Assembly: GCF_910592395.1 (NCBI RefSeq)
Contig: NC_088312.1
Location: forward strand, 6,760,001 to 6,820,000
Direction: 5' to 3'
Source of the DNA: Lineus longissimus
Taxonomy: Eukaryota; Nemertea; Pilidiophora; Heteronemertea; Lineidae
Length of the DNA: 60,000 nucleotides
The translations under genes were made by a program, and so were the position numbers. The notes below the pieces were generated by a model. The model saw only the letters and a program-made list of their open reading frames with translations, was not told the origin of the DNA and ran no database searches. Shown in pieces: positions 39,982-51,278 of the stretch; within the stretch, counting starts at the first letter, position 1, and every line of letters begins with the position of its first letter.

Positions 39982-42900
39982 ATGTTCAAGAAACCAAAGA
40001 AAAACTTCAGGCGTAGGGTCGTCGAAGATAGCGACGAAGAAAAGCCTAATGATGGGGCTGAACCTATGGACATTGAGGATCAGACTGATGAAGCACCAGC
40101 TTCTGAAATCCCCAAAATCCCTAAAGAAAAATCGAAGAAATCGGATCAACAAACACCAAAAAAGTCAAAAAATGTTTTGTTAAGTTTTGACCACGATCAT
40201 GAAGAAGAGGGTAATTTTCTGTTGAAGATATTTAACCTGTTTAATTTTCCAGGGCAAGGCCTAGACTGTATGATAGATATCGTAGCACAAGACCCAGCTG
40301 TAGGGCTACAACAATCCGACCCCATATCACATGAAATGAGCAAACAAAAGACTGTCGCTGTGTGGACTGTGGTCACAGCGAGCATGGGCCACGGCGCCTG
40401 TCGCCTGGTCTGTGCCACATTGTTTTAGAGTGAACAAGTGGACATACCAATTGGAGGCTCAAAATGTAAAGGGGGTTCTGATCATGAAGTCACTACAGAC
40501 TATTCCTTTCCTAATTTTAGCTGAACCTGAAACTTTCAAGGTTAAGAAGTCAAGCCGAAGTCAGAAAATTGCACGTCAAATTAAGAAAGAATCAAAGCGA
40601 GAGAAAGAAGAGAATGAAATCAAAAGAAAAGAGGAAGAACGTCTGCAAAAAGAATTGAAAGAGAAGAGGGAATCCTCTGTAGGTGTTTGTACGTTGTTTG
40701 TGACTGTCTGAGGTACAAGCTGTAATATTGATTGAATTGGGATTGGAAGACTTGCCGTGTATTGTAGGCTGGCTCTAAACTCTCAAGTTGTATATAAATT
40801 GCTATCATGCTTACAGAACACTGCATCCAATCTTTTGATCTGTCTTGATACTTTCAAATTAGATTTCCATGATCTTGGATGAAATACAAGTGGCCCTGGC
40901 CACTTGCCAACTCATGGTCATATTCAGAACCGAACAATTTCATATTCCATTTTTAGGGAAGGCGTGGGCGTGGTAGAGACCGAGACAACAGTGATTCAGA
41001 AAATGACAGAAGAGTGCGGAATGGATCAGACATGGACACGTCTGGTTCAGATAGTGAAAAAGAAGAAAAGGAAAAGAAGCGCACATCGCATGCATTTAGG
41101 GGTCTGCTAGAGCGCGGGGAGATACCGGACGCTAACCTCATTCACTTGGCAAAAAAGAAGCGACAGCAGGCGCGCGAGCAGGGCGACTTCATTCCATTAG
41201 AGGAGACCAAACCTGTGAAATCTGCATCAAGATTAATCAGGTGATTAGGCGCTTAATATGATATTTACGAGTCCTGTGACTTTCTTTATTAAAACCAATC
41301 TGAAAGTTTTAAAAGTTTTATCCTATATCTCATATAATCCTAAATCCTAGTTCTCAGTTCTCATGTTTGTCTTGTTTTATTTCCAGGGAAGATGAACATG
41401 ATGCTAGTTCTGACGAAGAGAGGGTTTCATTCAGTGCCAATGTACAGGCCCAAGAGAGAGCGCTTATTAGGGACCGGTTCCTTGCTGTTGAACATGGTAA
41501 GTTAAATGTAGCGAAGGGTATATGGTTGTGGTATTGGGTGAATAGAGATGTCACCAAAAGTCAGATCATGATCATAAAAGAGATAGGCTCATAATACATC
41601 CTTGTAGATAGGCTACAGAATCAGCCAGTTGCAATAGCTCACTTTCCAGAATTTCACCCAACCGCCTCCTTTCACCAGAATGGCTCACATTTTTATGTTT
41701 TCTTAAATTTGCAGGCAGTGATGTTGACAGTGACCAAGAGAACGATTGGGAAGCTCAGCAGATCAAGAAAGCAGTCAGCATTCCGCAGACCGGGGTATGT
41801 CTTTTCAGTTACTCTCTTCATCAGTCGCATGTGCTTTGTTTTCAAAATGAACTCTGTTAATCTACAAATCTACAGCTCCTTTGTGTTGGTTATAGTGTCC
41901 TCTGTATTTTTGTAAAATTTTGCCTTGGTATGTCACATGGTTTGGAGAATAGATAACACGAAAACCGAAATAACCAACCTTCAAAACATGTGTCCAACTT
42001 TCAGGCTCAGACAGATAAAGTGTCCGTCCCTGACCAGTATTTCTACAACCAGACTGGCAGCGTGTTCAGCAGTACTACAGGCTATATAGAACCTCCATCA
42101 GTCGTCCCTACCTCATCGAGGAAAACACCTCCACTCAAGAGTGAAGAGATTACCCTGGAACAGATGAAGGCCACACTGAAGGACAGGTATTTCATTGTGA
42201 AGTATTGTTCATGTAAAAGAACTGTTAACAGGCTTGCATTCAGAAGTTTACTCAGCTTTTATGACTCGTTAAAGTGAGAAGGGAGTTGGATCGAAATTCT
42301 TCAAATTGTCCTGCCTTATATGCATGTGTTTGTCCTTGTACTTGAATTCAGTACAACTCATGTTGCAGGTTGATGTCTCTTGGCCAGGTGCACCGTGCTC
42401 ACATCCTGGAGAAGGACCGCATCGACGGCGACAAAGAGACCAACGTGAAGACTGCCATCGAACTCGAGGGGAAGGTTTCTAGCTTGGAAGAGCAATATAA
42501 GTTCTTCCAAGAAATGAGGGGGTATGTGCGAGACTTGGTTGAATGTCTTGATGAGAAGGTGGGTTGCTTCTTCTTAGGGCGGGTGATTTATGTGTTTCCT
42601 TGTCGCAGGGGTTTATTATTGTTGTCCTCGAAGGAACCATGCATGTTGTTGTGTGAACCTTACCAGGGCCATGCTGTTTTCTTTCGTATATTTGTACATA
42701 ACTTATGTGTTCTTCAAATATATTCTTTAAGCCTATTATAGAGAAATCAGGGACATAGCTAGCGGGGGAGCCAGGGGGCAAATGCCCTCCAAGAAGTCAC
42801 CAAAAGAGGTGTTTTTGACCGAAAAATCTGAAAAAGACCAAAAAGCTTGCTACGCCTCTGAAAATGTGTTGATATTATGCAACATACAAATTAATCAAAT

Positions 42901-45900
42901 AATCATCACTACCATCAAATCCTTCTGGATTTTTGCCAGAGGTATGGAGTCCACTGACTGTAGGCTACAGATCACCTCTGTGGGATCTTTTAGTTGCCCT
43001 AGCCTTGAGACTCGGGTGCTACAAGGTAGAAAAAATGATTGTCCAGTTTGTTTAAATTGCATGTTGTCTGTTTTAAAGTAAGACCAAGAAGAAAAACTGA
43101 AGGGCAATCTTAAATCACTTACCCTGGTATATATTTTTGCTGAGAGACATGATCGATATCACCAATTTTGCACTTTTGCTATCAAGGTGGTGGATTCTAT
43201 CAAAAATCTTTTTTTTTTGTTTTGGTACCCCGGTACATTAGTCGTTTCTAGTCTTTTCTTTCCAGTTCATTTGTCACCTCTCTGATATGCTGTACCTAGA
43301 ATGGAAATTTTACATAAATGTCACTTTTGTTAGCTCCCCTTTGTAAATACATTATTTCAACTCGAGTGGAGAAGTATAATTGATTAACTCCTCTGGATTT
43401 TTCACGTCTTAAAAGTTAAGCCAAGACGTGAAATCCTTGGTCGTATTTTCATATTTCAGGTTAAATCTCACTAAAAACTGTGTTACAGAATAATTTTTTT
43501 CCTGTTCAGGTACCACAGATTTATGAGCTGGAATCAAACTATTTCACTCTGATGAGAGAAAGAGCTGAGAAACTCGTGAAAAGACGCCAGCAAGACATCA
43601 CAGATCAGTCCACTGATTACAATCCGAGTGAGTACATGAAATTTCAGAAAATTGCTCTTTTTCTTTCTGTCGGAAGCCCCTTGCAAACCGTGGTCCATAC
43701 ACTTTGACATCTGCTGTTGTTGAATCAGCAGTATCAGTGTAAAATTGAAGAAAGAAGCTCTCTTGATGTTAGTACATTGTTAACTTGTATGTCATTTGGA
43801 ATAAAAGGAATCGACTAGTTTTGTAAAATAACTGATTGTCATTTTCTGTTTTAGATAAATCTAAGATTGGTCAGTTCAATGATGAAAAGCATAGAAGATT
43901 GGCTGAGCGGGAGGCTAGACGGTGAGTACATGCCTGTTAAACTGGTGACAGTATTGGTGCTTCCAGCCCTGAACATTTTCATGTTGCCAGGCGTTTTTAG
44001 ATCACCAAAATGTCATCAAAGTTTCTGTCTCCAAGATGGCAATGATTTAGAACGCAACAATAAGAAATGGACATGTGACAGCATCTGATGAAGAATTCTT
44101 GCCTTTTTCTATTTGTAGGAGTCGACGGCGTCGTGCTAGAGAATCCAAATTGAAACCGGGACATTATGATGGGCTCTCTACTGATGATGAAGAAAATCAG
44201 TCAGACTTGGCCAAATTCAATATGGAAAGAGGTAGAACTTTTACTCTGCTTCATACACAGGTCAAACATGGATGGACCAGCGAGATGCGAACGCCGTGAA
44301 ACCGACTCTCGTTTTGATGGGCTGTCAACTGGCTTGTTCATTTCTCAGCTGTGCTATTTGGTGTAAAGCTGTGCTCCCAATAGCTATAGACTTGTTTGGT
44401 GTAAAGCTGTGCTTCCAACAGCTATATCGACTTGTTTGGTGTAAAGCTGTGCTCCCAACAGCTATATCGACTTGTTTGGTGTAAAGCTGTGCTTCCAATG
44501 CTGTAGACTTTGTGCCTGCCTTGGTGTTTTGGGGATGCCTGGAGAAATTTGTACTCGCAACTGACTTGTGTGTTAACTGGATTAGTATTCAGGATATCAT
44601 GTGATGACTCTTTGCTGAAGTGGGAACATTTCTTTACCTATAAAGACCACCTTGGTAATTACCTACATGTATGGACGTAATACAGATAGTGTTTTCCCTG
44701 AGTATTTAAAATTTGGAATGAGAAACAAAGTTCCCGTGGTCCTTTTGTGTAAATGTGTAGTCTTCATAATGGAGTTATCTTTTTCTTTATGTTTATAAGT
44801 ATTTTCAATTACCTTTGTCCAGTTGAACTTACTTTGCATTAGTCCTTCTTGACAGTGACTGGTAATATCTCTGGTAAAGAAATTTCGTTAATTTCAAAAC
44901 ATTAAGGGGAGGGGGACCTACAGGTATCATTGAAAGTATTGTTTTAAAAAGCTCTTAGTCAACGGATTGCATCTTTAGGTAAAGGTAGGTAACAGGAATT
45001 TTCTCCCGAAATGGTAATATTCGATCCTTGAAGGTTAACAAAAAGAAGACAGGAGAGTTGATGGCAGTTCCACCCTCACCACCTTGTCGTTTTGCTTAAA
45101 TACTAATTTCTAACTTTAATATTTTCAGATCGGATCCTGAGTGAATCGTCAACGCTCTTTGACGATGTCGTTGACGATTTCTCCCGCATTCGCCGAATCA
45201 AGGGCCGATTCGAACAGTGGAAATTCCAACATGGCGAGTCATACAGGGAGGCCTATATTGGTCTTTGTTTACCCAAATTGTATATGCCTTTAATTAGGCT
45301 ACATTTAATTACCTGGAACCCCCTTGAGGTATGAGTTCTTATACGTGATACATTTGGAGGAAATCCAGTATTATTTCTCTTGTTGTTTGTCTATTTTCAG
45401 GGTGAATAATCATATCAGGTTTTTCAGTTCTTCTCAGTTTTAGAACTTTTTGGAGGTACAGAATCACTAAAATGGTGTTTTTGGTAGTCTGGTGTTGTGC
45501 CTGAAATATAAAGAAAAATGTCCCCTTTTGAATACAGTGCTGTATGCTTTTCAAGTTTTAAACGCTTAATAATAACTCACAAGTTATACATGTAACTTTA
45601 AAACGTGTTGCTTATTGCATTTCTACAGTTTTCAGGTGTGAAAATTCTCCCTCATGACTTTATTTTGTTACAAGTTTGTATTCTTTTTTTCTTAGGTTCG
45701 GTGTGCAGACTTTGAGAGGATGCCTTGGTTCCAGACATTGATGTTCTACGGCTTTAAGGAAGGTGATGCCATAGATCCAAACGATGCAGACGTCAAATTA
45801 CTGCCAAGTGTTATAGAAAAAGTGCTACTCCCTAAACTAACAGGTGAGCTCAAATGACAATCAGAAAACGTGTATCGGGAAGAGGAGTATATAATAGTCA

Positions 45901-47435
45901 TTGTTCTGTGGCTTTTACTGTATATACGGTACAATTCGGTGCCCCAAACCTTTTCACTGAGAGTCATCATCTTCTGAGGGTGCTTTTCTTTGAACCTTTT
46001 GACAATTTTTGTAGTTGACAATTTAAAAAATTTCTTTTGCAGCTTATATTGAAAGTGTCTGGGACCCACTCTCTAGCTCGGAGACGAGAAGTTTAGTCGC
46101 CATAGTGAAAAAGATCACTGCCGAATACCCGTTAGTGGCCGACTGTAAAAATATGCTGATGCTCGGGATGGCTGCTGTGGACCGTATCAAAAGGAGTCTG
46201 GATGGGGATGTCTTCATCCCACTGTATCCAAAGAGTGTGGTCGACAACAAATCGTCACCAGCCAGTATGTTCTTCCATCGGCAGCTTTGGAGTTGTATCA
46301 AAGTAAGTAATTCTAAAACATAATAAAGAAGGCATGATCACTTCATACAGAGCATCAGCGTTTCCACTAGTCAAACAATAGTATTGACCTGTCTTCTCTT
46401 TCTTTCAGTTGTTCACCAACATCCTGATGTGGGACACTGTCCTGTCAGCAACCATTCTCCGAGATCTTGCATTTGGTGGCCTCCTCAATCGCTACATTCT
46501 CTTAGGCCTCGGCAATTCAGTTTATGCTCAATTTATTCTCAAGTGTCAAATGGTGAGTAATTTAAGAGTCCATGTCATTTCGACTTGGAACCATTCAGTG
46601 TTGGCAGATTGTGTCCAAAGATGGCCATAAATTCTTATCAGACACCTCTCTCCGCAATTTGACCTCTGTAAGTAGGACATCTCCCTAATAAGGACAGCAT
46701 TTGACAGGTCCTATGGTGTCCTTAATAAAGGGGTTCTACTGTACTACCAGATCTAAAGATGCAACAGTGCATATGGAATTTCTTATTTCACGATGTTGTA
46801 TGTTTCAGATCTGTGTCGCAATCCCCAAGTCTTGGTTTGCTGAAGCCCCTGATGAATCAACCATCAAACCTTTGGAGAACTTCTGTCGATTCCTTGCCAG
46901 CACTGCCTCTGTTATTGATAAGGACATCGGCATGGAGGGTGATAAAAGGGATGGAAGGTGAGTAGCTTGTTTCGGGTCCTGCCTCATTGTGCTGAGTGGA
47001 TAGTGGTTTGATTGATACCAAAACAGGAGGTATTGGTCATGTCACCAAACTTTGCAAGGGTGAAGCTAAAATGTAGACCAAAACTAAGGGGGCAGCTGAG
47101 GTTTTGGGACCTGGTCTCTGAAAATAGTGCTTGAGACAGTCGCAACCAGACAAGGTCTCTCAAAACAGTGCTTGAGACAGTCACAACCAGACCAGGTCTC
47201 TCAAAACAGTGTTTCTAAGCTCATGTTGGAATACTCAAGCCTGTTGACTTTTGAACGTCCGTGAAGTTGGCAAGTTGTAAGAAGACACCTCGTAATTGTA
47301 CAACATTTCATGTTGATTGACTGATCTTTTGTTCTTTGCAGGGACACCATCAAGCAGATCACGAAACTCCTGGTGAATCTTCATTCTATGGACAATGCAA
47401 TGAACCTAGCTAATCAGTTCAGTTTGAAGTTATAG
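39982..47435 (+). CDS. PAXBP1: PAXBP1 (GC-rich sequence DNA-binding factor 1, GCFC family)
   Basis: Sixteen exons: 39982-40210, 40521-40678, 40957-41240, 41387-41496, 41715-41794, 42005-42186, 42369-42558, 43510-43627, 43855-43921, 44119-44231, 45129-45328, 45696-45843, 46043-46302, 46409-46552, 46809-46957, 47342-47435. Every junction is in frame, giving 841 aa (human about 917). The vertebrate protein is a nuclear GCFC-domain protein that binds PAX3/7; family members are linked to splicing complexes. The acidic/basic N-terminus starts MFKKPKKNFRRR like the human MFRK. Conserved blocks are GEIPDANLIHLAKKKRQ, RLIREDEHDAS, YKFFQEMRGYV, GLSTDDEE, and in the GCFC domain (about 510-760) YIGLCLPKL, LLPSVIEKVLLPKL and VFIPLYPKSV. 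Exons 1-3 are the least conserved part. Orthology is firm. Confidence 0.95.
42752..42860 (+). repeat. Possible transposable-element fragment in PAXBP1 intron 7
   Basis: The block AGCTAGCGGGGGAGCCAGGGGGC, then AAATGCCCTCC, ending GCTTGCTACGCCTCTG, looks like the end of a dispersed repeat of a type common in marine invertebrate genomes. That is a memory-based impression; no second copy lies in the window. Confidence 0.3.
44361..44510 (+). repeat. Four-copy 38-40-bp tandem repeat in PAXBP1 intron 10
   Basis: Units beginning GTGTAAAGCTGTGCT at 44361, 44399, 44439 and 44479 continue TCCCAA(T/C)AGCTATA and end GACTTGTTTG; the last unit is shortened. Differences between copies are few. Confidence 0.85.
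47113..47216 (+). repeat. 41-bp tandem repeat, about 2.5 copies, in PAXBP1 intron 15
   Basis: Units at 47113-47153 and 47154-47194 plus a partial at 47195-47216 read GGTCTCT.AAAA.AGTG, then CTTGAGACAGTC.CAACCAG. The GAGACAGTCACAACCAGACCA core also builds the array beyond the gene's end. Confidence 0.8.
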
Positions 47436-47806
47436 CAACTACCGGACAGTGATTACGAACTTGAACAGGCTCTGAAGGATTGTTCTCTGTGTGAATCAGA
47501 TAAGGACAGAATAGTTTGAGGACTGTAATTTACATGCCTGTTGCTCTGTGAAGACATTCGGTTTGGAAGTGTGCTATGGAGAATTGCAGCAACTTGAACA
47601 AGCCCTGGTATTATCATGCCTGGTGACGAAACGATGAATTGAGTCCCATGGGTGCAAAGCTCCAACTCGGTTGTGCCAGAAAATGCATTGGGTGTATAAG
47701 TTTGCTGTTGATGATTGTACCATTTTCACTCTGTATTCATAGGAAGGAATGCCAAGATATTTAATGTGTGTCATCGAGAGGATGTTGCATGCCAGATGAG
47801 CTTGTT

Positions 47807-47812
47807 AATAAA
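47807..47812 (+). promoter_or_regulatory. Poly(A) signal of PAXBP1
   Basis: AATAAA lies 372 bases after the TAG at 47435, with no earlier canonical signal in between. Confidence 0.65.
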
Positions 47813-47869
47813 ATGTATCCATTTCGAAGAAAACTTCGGTCTTTGTTATATCTTGTCCAAGTTAAGTGG

Positions 47870-48735
47870 AACCTGACAGCAATACTATTGTTGCCAAAAC
47901 TATGAAAAGGTTCAAGACAGTCACATCCAAACCGAATCTGCTTGAAGCTCCATGGTGAGAGACATGATACTGCCACAACCCTACTGTGCTGAGCCTGGCA
48001 GCTCCACCGTACTGAACCCAAAACGGTGAAAGAGATGAGTCAGTCATAACCAAACCGAATGTGACCTGACAACTCCACGGCATTGTTGCCAAAACTGCAA
48101 GAGAGCTGAGACAGTCACAGCCAGACCAAATGGGACATGATGGCTTTGCTATGTTGCCAAAGCAGTTGGAGAGGTGAGGCTGATACAGACCAGTCAAGCT
48201 TTGCAACTTTCAACTCCACTGTGTTGCATCAACACGACCTAACTTCACCTGACACCTCCACCGTACGATTGGTGCCAAAACGACGAGAGAGACGAGACAG
48301 TTACAACCTGACCAAATCTGACCTCACAGCTCCTACACCGTATTGTTGCCTATACGGTATGGGAGCTGAGACAGTCACAACTAGACCAAATGGGACCAGG
48401 CAGTTTCGCCGTTTTCAGTGCGCTGAGAGGGATGAGACGATCACAACCAGACCAAACCTGACAGCTCTATCGTATTGTTGCCAAAACGGTAACAGAGCTG
48501 AGATTACTGATAGTCACAACTAAACCAAATGGAACCTGGCAGCTCCGCCGTATAGCCAAATCAGCAAGAGAGATGGGGTAGCCACAACCAGACCGTGTTG
48601 TTGCCAAAACGATGACAGAGATGAGACAGTCACAACCAAACGAAAGAAGACCTGGCAGCTTCGCTGTGTTGCCAAAGCGATGAGAGAGACGAGACAGTCA
48701 CAACCAAACGCAGAAGAAGAAGAAATGATGCGATA
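47870..48735 (+). repeat. Minisatellite-like array downstream of PAXBP1, forward part
   Basis: About eleven diverged copies of a 55-75-bp unit: GAGACAGTCACAACCAGACCA, AATGGGACCTGGCAGCTCC, then CCGTATTGTTGCCAAAACG and a GAGAGA block. Copies are seen near 47918, 48036, 48110, 48294, 48369, 48430, 48510, 48576, 48624 and 48692. No gene is visible; open frames across it follow from repetition. Confidence 0.75.
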
Positions 48736-49080
48736 TCAACTTCATTGGGGTTCTTGTGAGATGTTTCTCTGACCAGATTGTGACTTGAATGATAACCACT
48801 CTCTGGACTCCTTGTGTGAATTAAACCGTCTCTGATCGGATTGTGATACACAAACCCCCTTGTTTCGTGGAATGATTCTTTCCCTCGGCTGATCAGGTTG
48901 TGACAGGATGTCCACTCTTTGTCTCTGGTCATATTGTCACAGGATGTCTACTCCTTGCTCTCAGTGTCATTTTAGATTGAGACAGGATGCCCACTCCAAC
49001 TGTTCTCTTTCTCTGGTCAGATTGAAACAGAATGTTCACTCCTTCTTCTCTGTCTCAGGTCTCATTGTGAGAGGGTGCAC
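48736..49080 (-). repeat. Same array, opposite orientation
   Basis: From about 48765 the repeated word becomes CTCTGGTCAGATTGTGACAGGATG with a CCACTCC block. This matches the reverse complement of the CACAACCAGACCA core to the left. About six or seven copies are seen (near 48775, 48837, 48893, 48928, 48974, 49017, 49057). The array therefore seems to invert near 48735. Confidence 0.5.
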
Positions 49081-49254
49081 CCCTGTAGCAGTAGACAATG
49101 TACCCCTGGAAAAAGTGGCCGACTCCATTGTATTCTGGCGGATCATGGTTTACATTTCTTTTGAGGCCATAACTGTCAATACAACAGTGACAAAAAGCGC
49201 ATAGTTGAATCCTCTCTTCCGCCGACATTCTATCTTAGGACATTTCAAACCACT

Positions 49255-49568
49255 CCACCGGCCGCGAGTTTTTTTTACAGGTAGGTTCGTACCATTGTGT
49301 ACATTGACAGCCAATCAGAGCTCAGTAACTTCGCCTGACGTCATCAAGTAAGAAAGGCACGTGTTGTTAGTCAGTAAACAAGATCAGCGATGCACATTGA
49401 CAAATGGTGCGAGTTCGAATCTCGGAAGGACCCAAAAAATTATGCACTTTTTGTTTTTATTGCTTTTTTTTCATTTACTTAATTATTTTAATATAGCTTT
49501 GATTGGCTGTCAATGTACACAATGGTACGAACCTACCTGTAAAAAAACACCTCGCACACCGGCCCGAG
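49255..49568. mobile_element. Foldback/MITE-like element with long terminal inverted repeats
   Basis: The left arm (49255-49322) and right arm (49496-49568) are reverse complements, with about 44 inner bases almost perfect (ACAGGTAGGTTCGTACCATT and on) and looser outer ends around a T8/A7 tract and CGGCC...CGAG. The interior of about 170 bases has no open frame of note. It contains CGAGTTCGAATCTCG (49410-49424), which resembles a tRNA T-arm/B-box, so a tRNA-derived piece is possible. Confidence 0.7.
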
Positions 49569-51278
49569 TTTGATGCTCAGCACCCATTGGTTTGATCTTC
49601 TAAAAAGCCGTGGTAGATTCAGCACTTTAACATTTTTTGAATTGTATGACGCATGTGCCTCGTTCTGACGGCAGCAGTTATGGTTAGACATTTGCCTCTT
49701 GTTTTATGATCAGACCATTGCATCCAAATGCGAACTCGCGGCCGGACGGTTGTGAATCCTAACTCGGGCGAACAGGGTACTACCGCTACATTACTTTACA
49801 TTAGGAGATGATCAGATGTATAACATTGGGGAAGGACTCTCATTTTCTTCGTTAGTGGTAGTGAGCTGTGCGAACATGTCCATAAGCCACGAATCTGCTT
49901 ATGTCACCAAAAGCCCAAATTGGCAAAGAAGAAGCAACGCATCTGGTGACCTTTTTTTCAGAATTTTTATTTGTAATACATTATGCCACTGCGGGCATGG
50001 TTGGTCCAGAGGACCATCACAGGGTCAGGCCGACATGACATCATTGGCCATATTCCAAGTGATGACATTGACCGGAATACAATCAAAGTCTCCAACAAAC
50101 TAAAAGCCGATATGATAATTAATGATTGTAAAGTCTCTTTGATACAGCAGTTGATCCAGAATCTTTCTCTGCGGTCTATGGACATTGACATTTGCTGTAA
50201 ATTCTAACTCGACACACAACATTAAACAGCAGCAGCTATCACTACGTAGCGTTTACTCCAAAATACACCCTAAACTGCTCACACAAAATACAGCATAACA
50301 TCATGACATTACATTTGTTTACCCTTACCTCGCAATTAAAAGAATTAATTCAGGTCCAGCCCACTTCAACAATCATGAAAAAGTCCGCTTACGCCTAGAC
50401 CTGGATTCCCGTTGTTCATCTGTCTTATCATTATCTAAGGCTGATCAGGGCAAATCTTGATAACATCAAACCCCTTGAAACAGTATTCATGGGTTCGATG
50501 GGCCAAAATCGGCAAGGGCAATTAAACGTAATGTATCAAGCGTAATAGCATGATGAAAGGCTGCAGAAGGAGATCTAGATGAACAGGCCACGGGTGGGCC
50601 AGCGCAGGCCACTGGAAAGTTCAAACCGAAGAAACTGCTGAACATTTGCCTGAAATGAACTGCGTGTGATGAAAAAAACCCGGCCTTGTTTGGTGAAACA
50701 GCAATCGGTGTCACGCCGAAAAAGTGTCCGTGTACCCGGTATACTCTATTCTTTTATCGTGACAGATTTCGGTTGACGCTTTGTAGATTCAATTTTGAGC
50801 GCGAGACACCGCTTCCAGCGGACAGGCGAAACTTCTCCCTTGCTTGATTACACATTGAGAAGCAAGGGTTGACCATGAGCACCATCCTTTCGCCGAGAAC
50901 TGGAAATCACATGTAATCTTCATTTACAAGTCACCCAGAGGGTGTGTTCTTCCTTTCGAAATACGAAGAACGCTGTCCTGAGCGGCGTGAAATACGGTTT
51001 GAGCTTTCTTACAAGCAGTCCTGTTCTAGAGTTCTAAAGAATCTATCATGTTGCAATAGTCGATGATACGCAGTCCAGAATGACATAAAAAATAAAGCAG
51101 TTCTCTATCATAAGGCAAAAACGGTCGCCAACGTAGTAACATAAACTGATCACAGCCGTCGTGCTGAATTCCACCACCAGGCGCACCTTCCTGATCACAG
51201 CGCCACCACATGATCGAAGCCTCCACCAATCACAAACAAGATAACAGCCTGGACGGATGTCCCCCAGTTCACATCTCC
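49569..51278. other. Intergenic stretch without a recognised gene
   Basis: Open frames at 49816-50103, 49983-50207 and 50487-50714 are short and show no family motif. A TTTATT near 49964 (AATAAA on the minus strand) is a distant candidate poly(A) signal for the insulin-like gene. Nothing else stands out. Confidence 0.45.

Noticed and set aside
48137-48523. 128-codon open frame in the array beyond PAXBP1
   Set aside because: Its openness comes from the tandem repeat unit; the peptide is only the repeated unit in translation.
49381-49440. A true tRNA gene
   Set aside because: Only a T-arm-like block is visible; no matching acceptor, D or anticodon arms.
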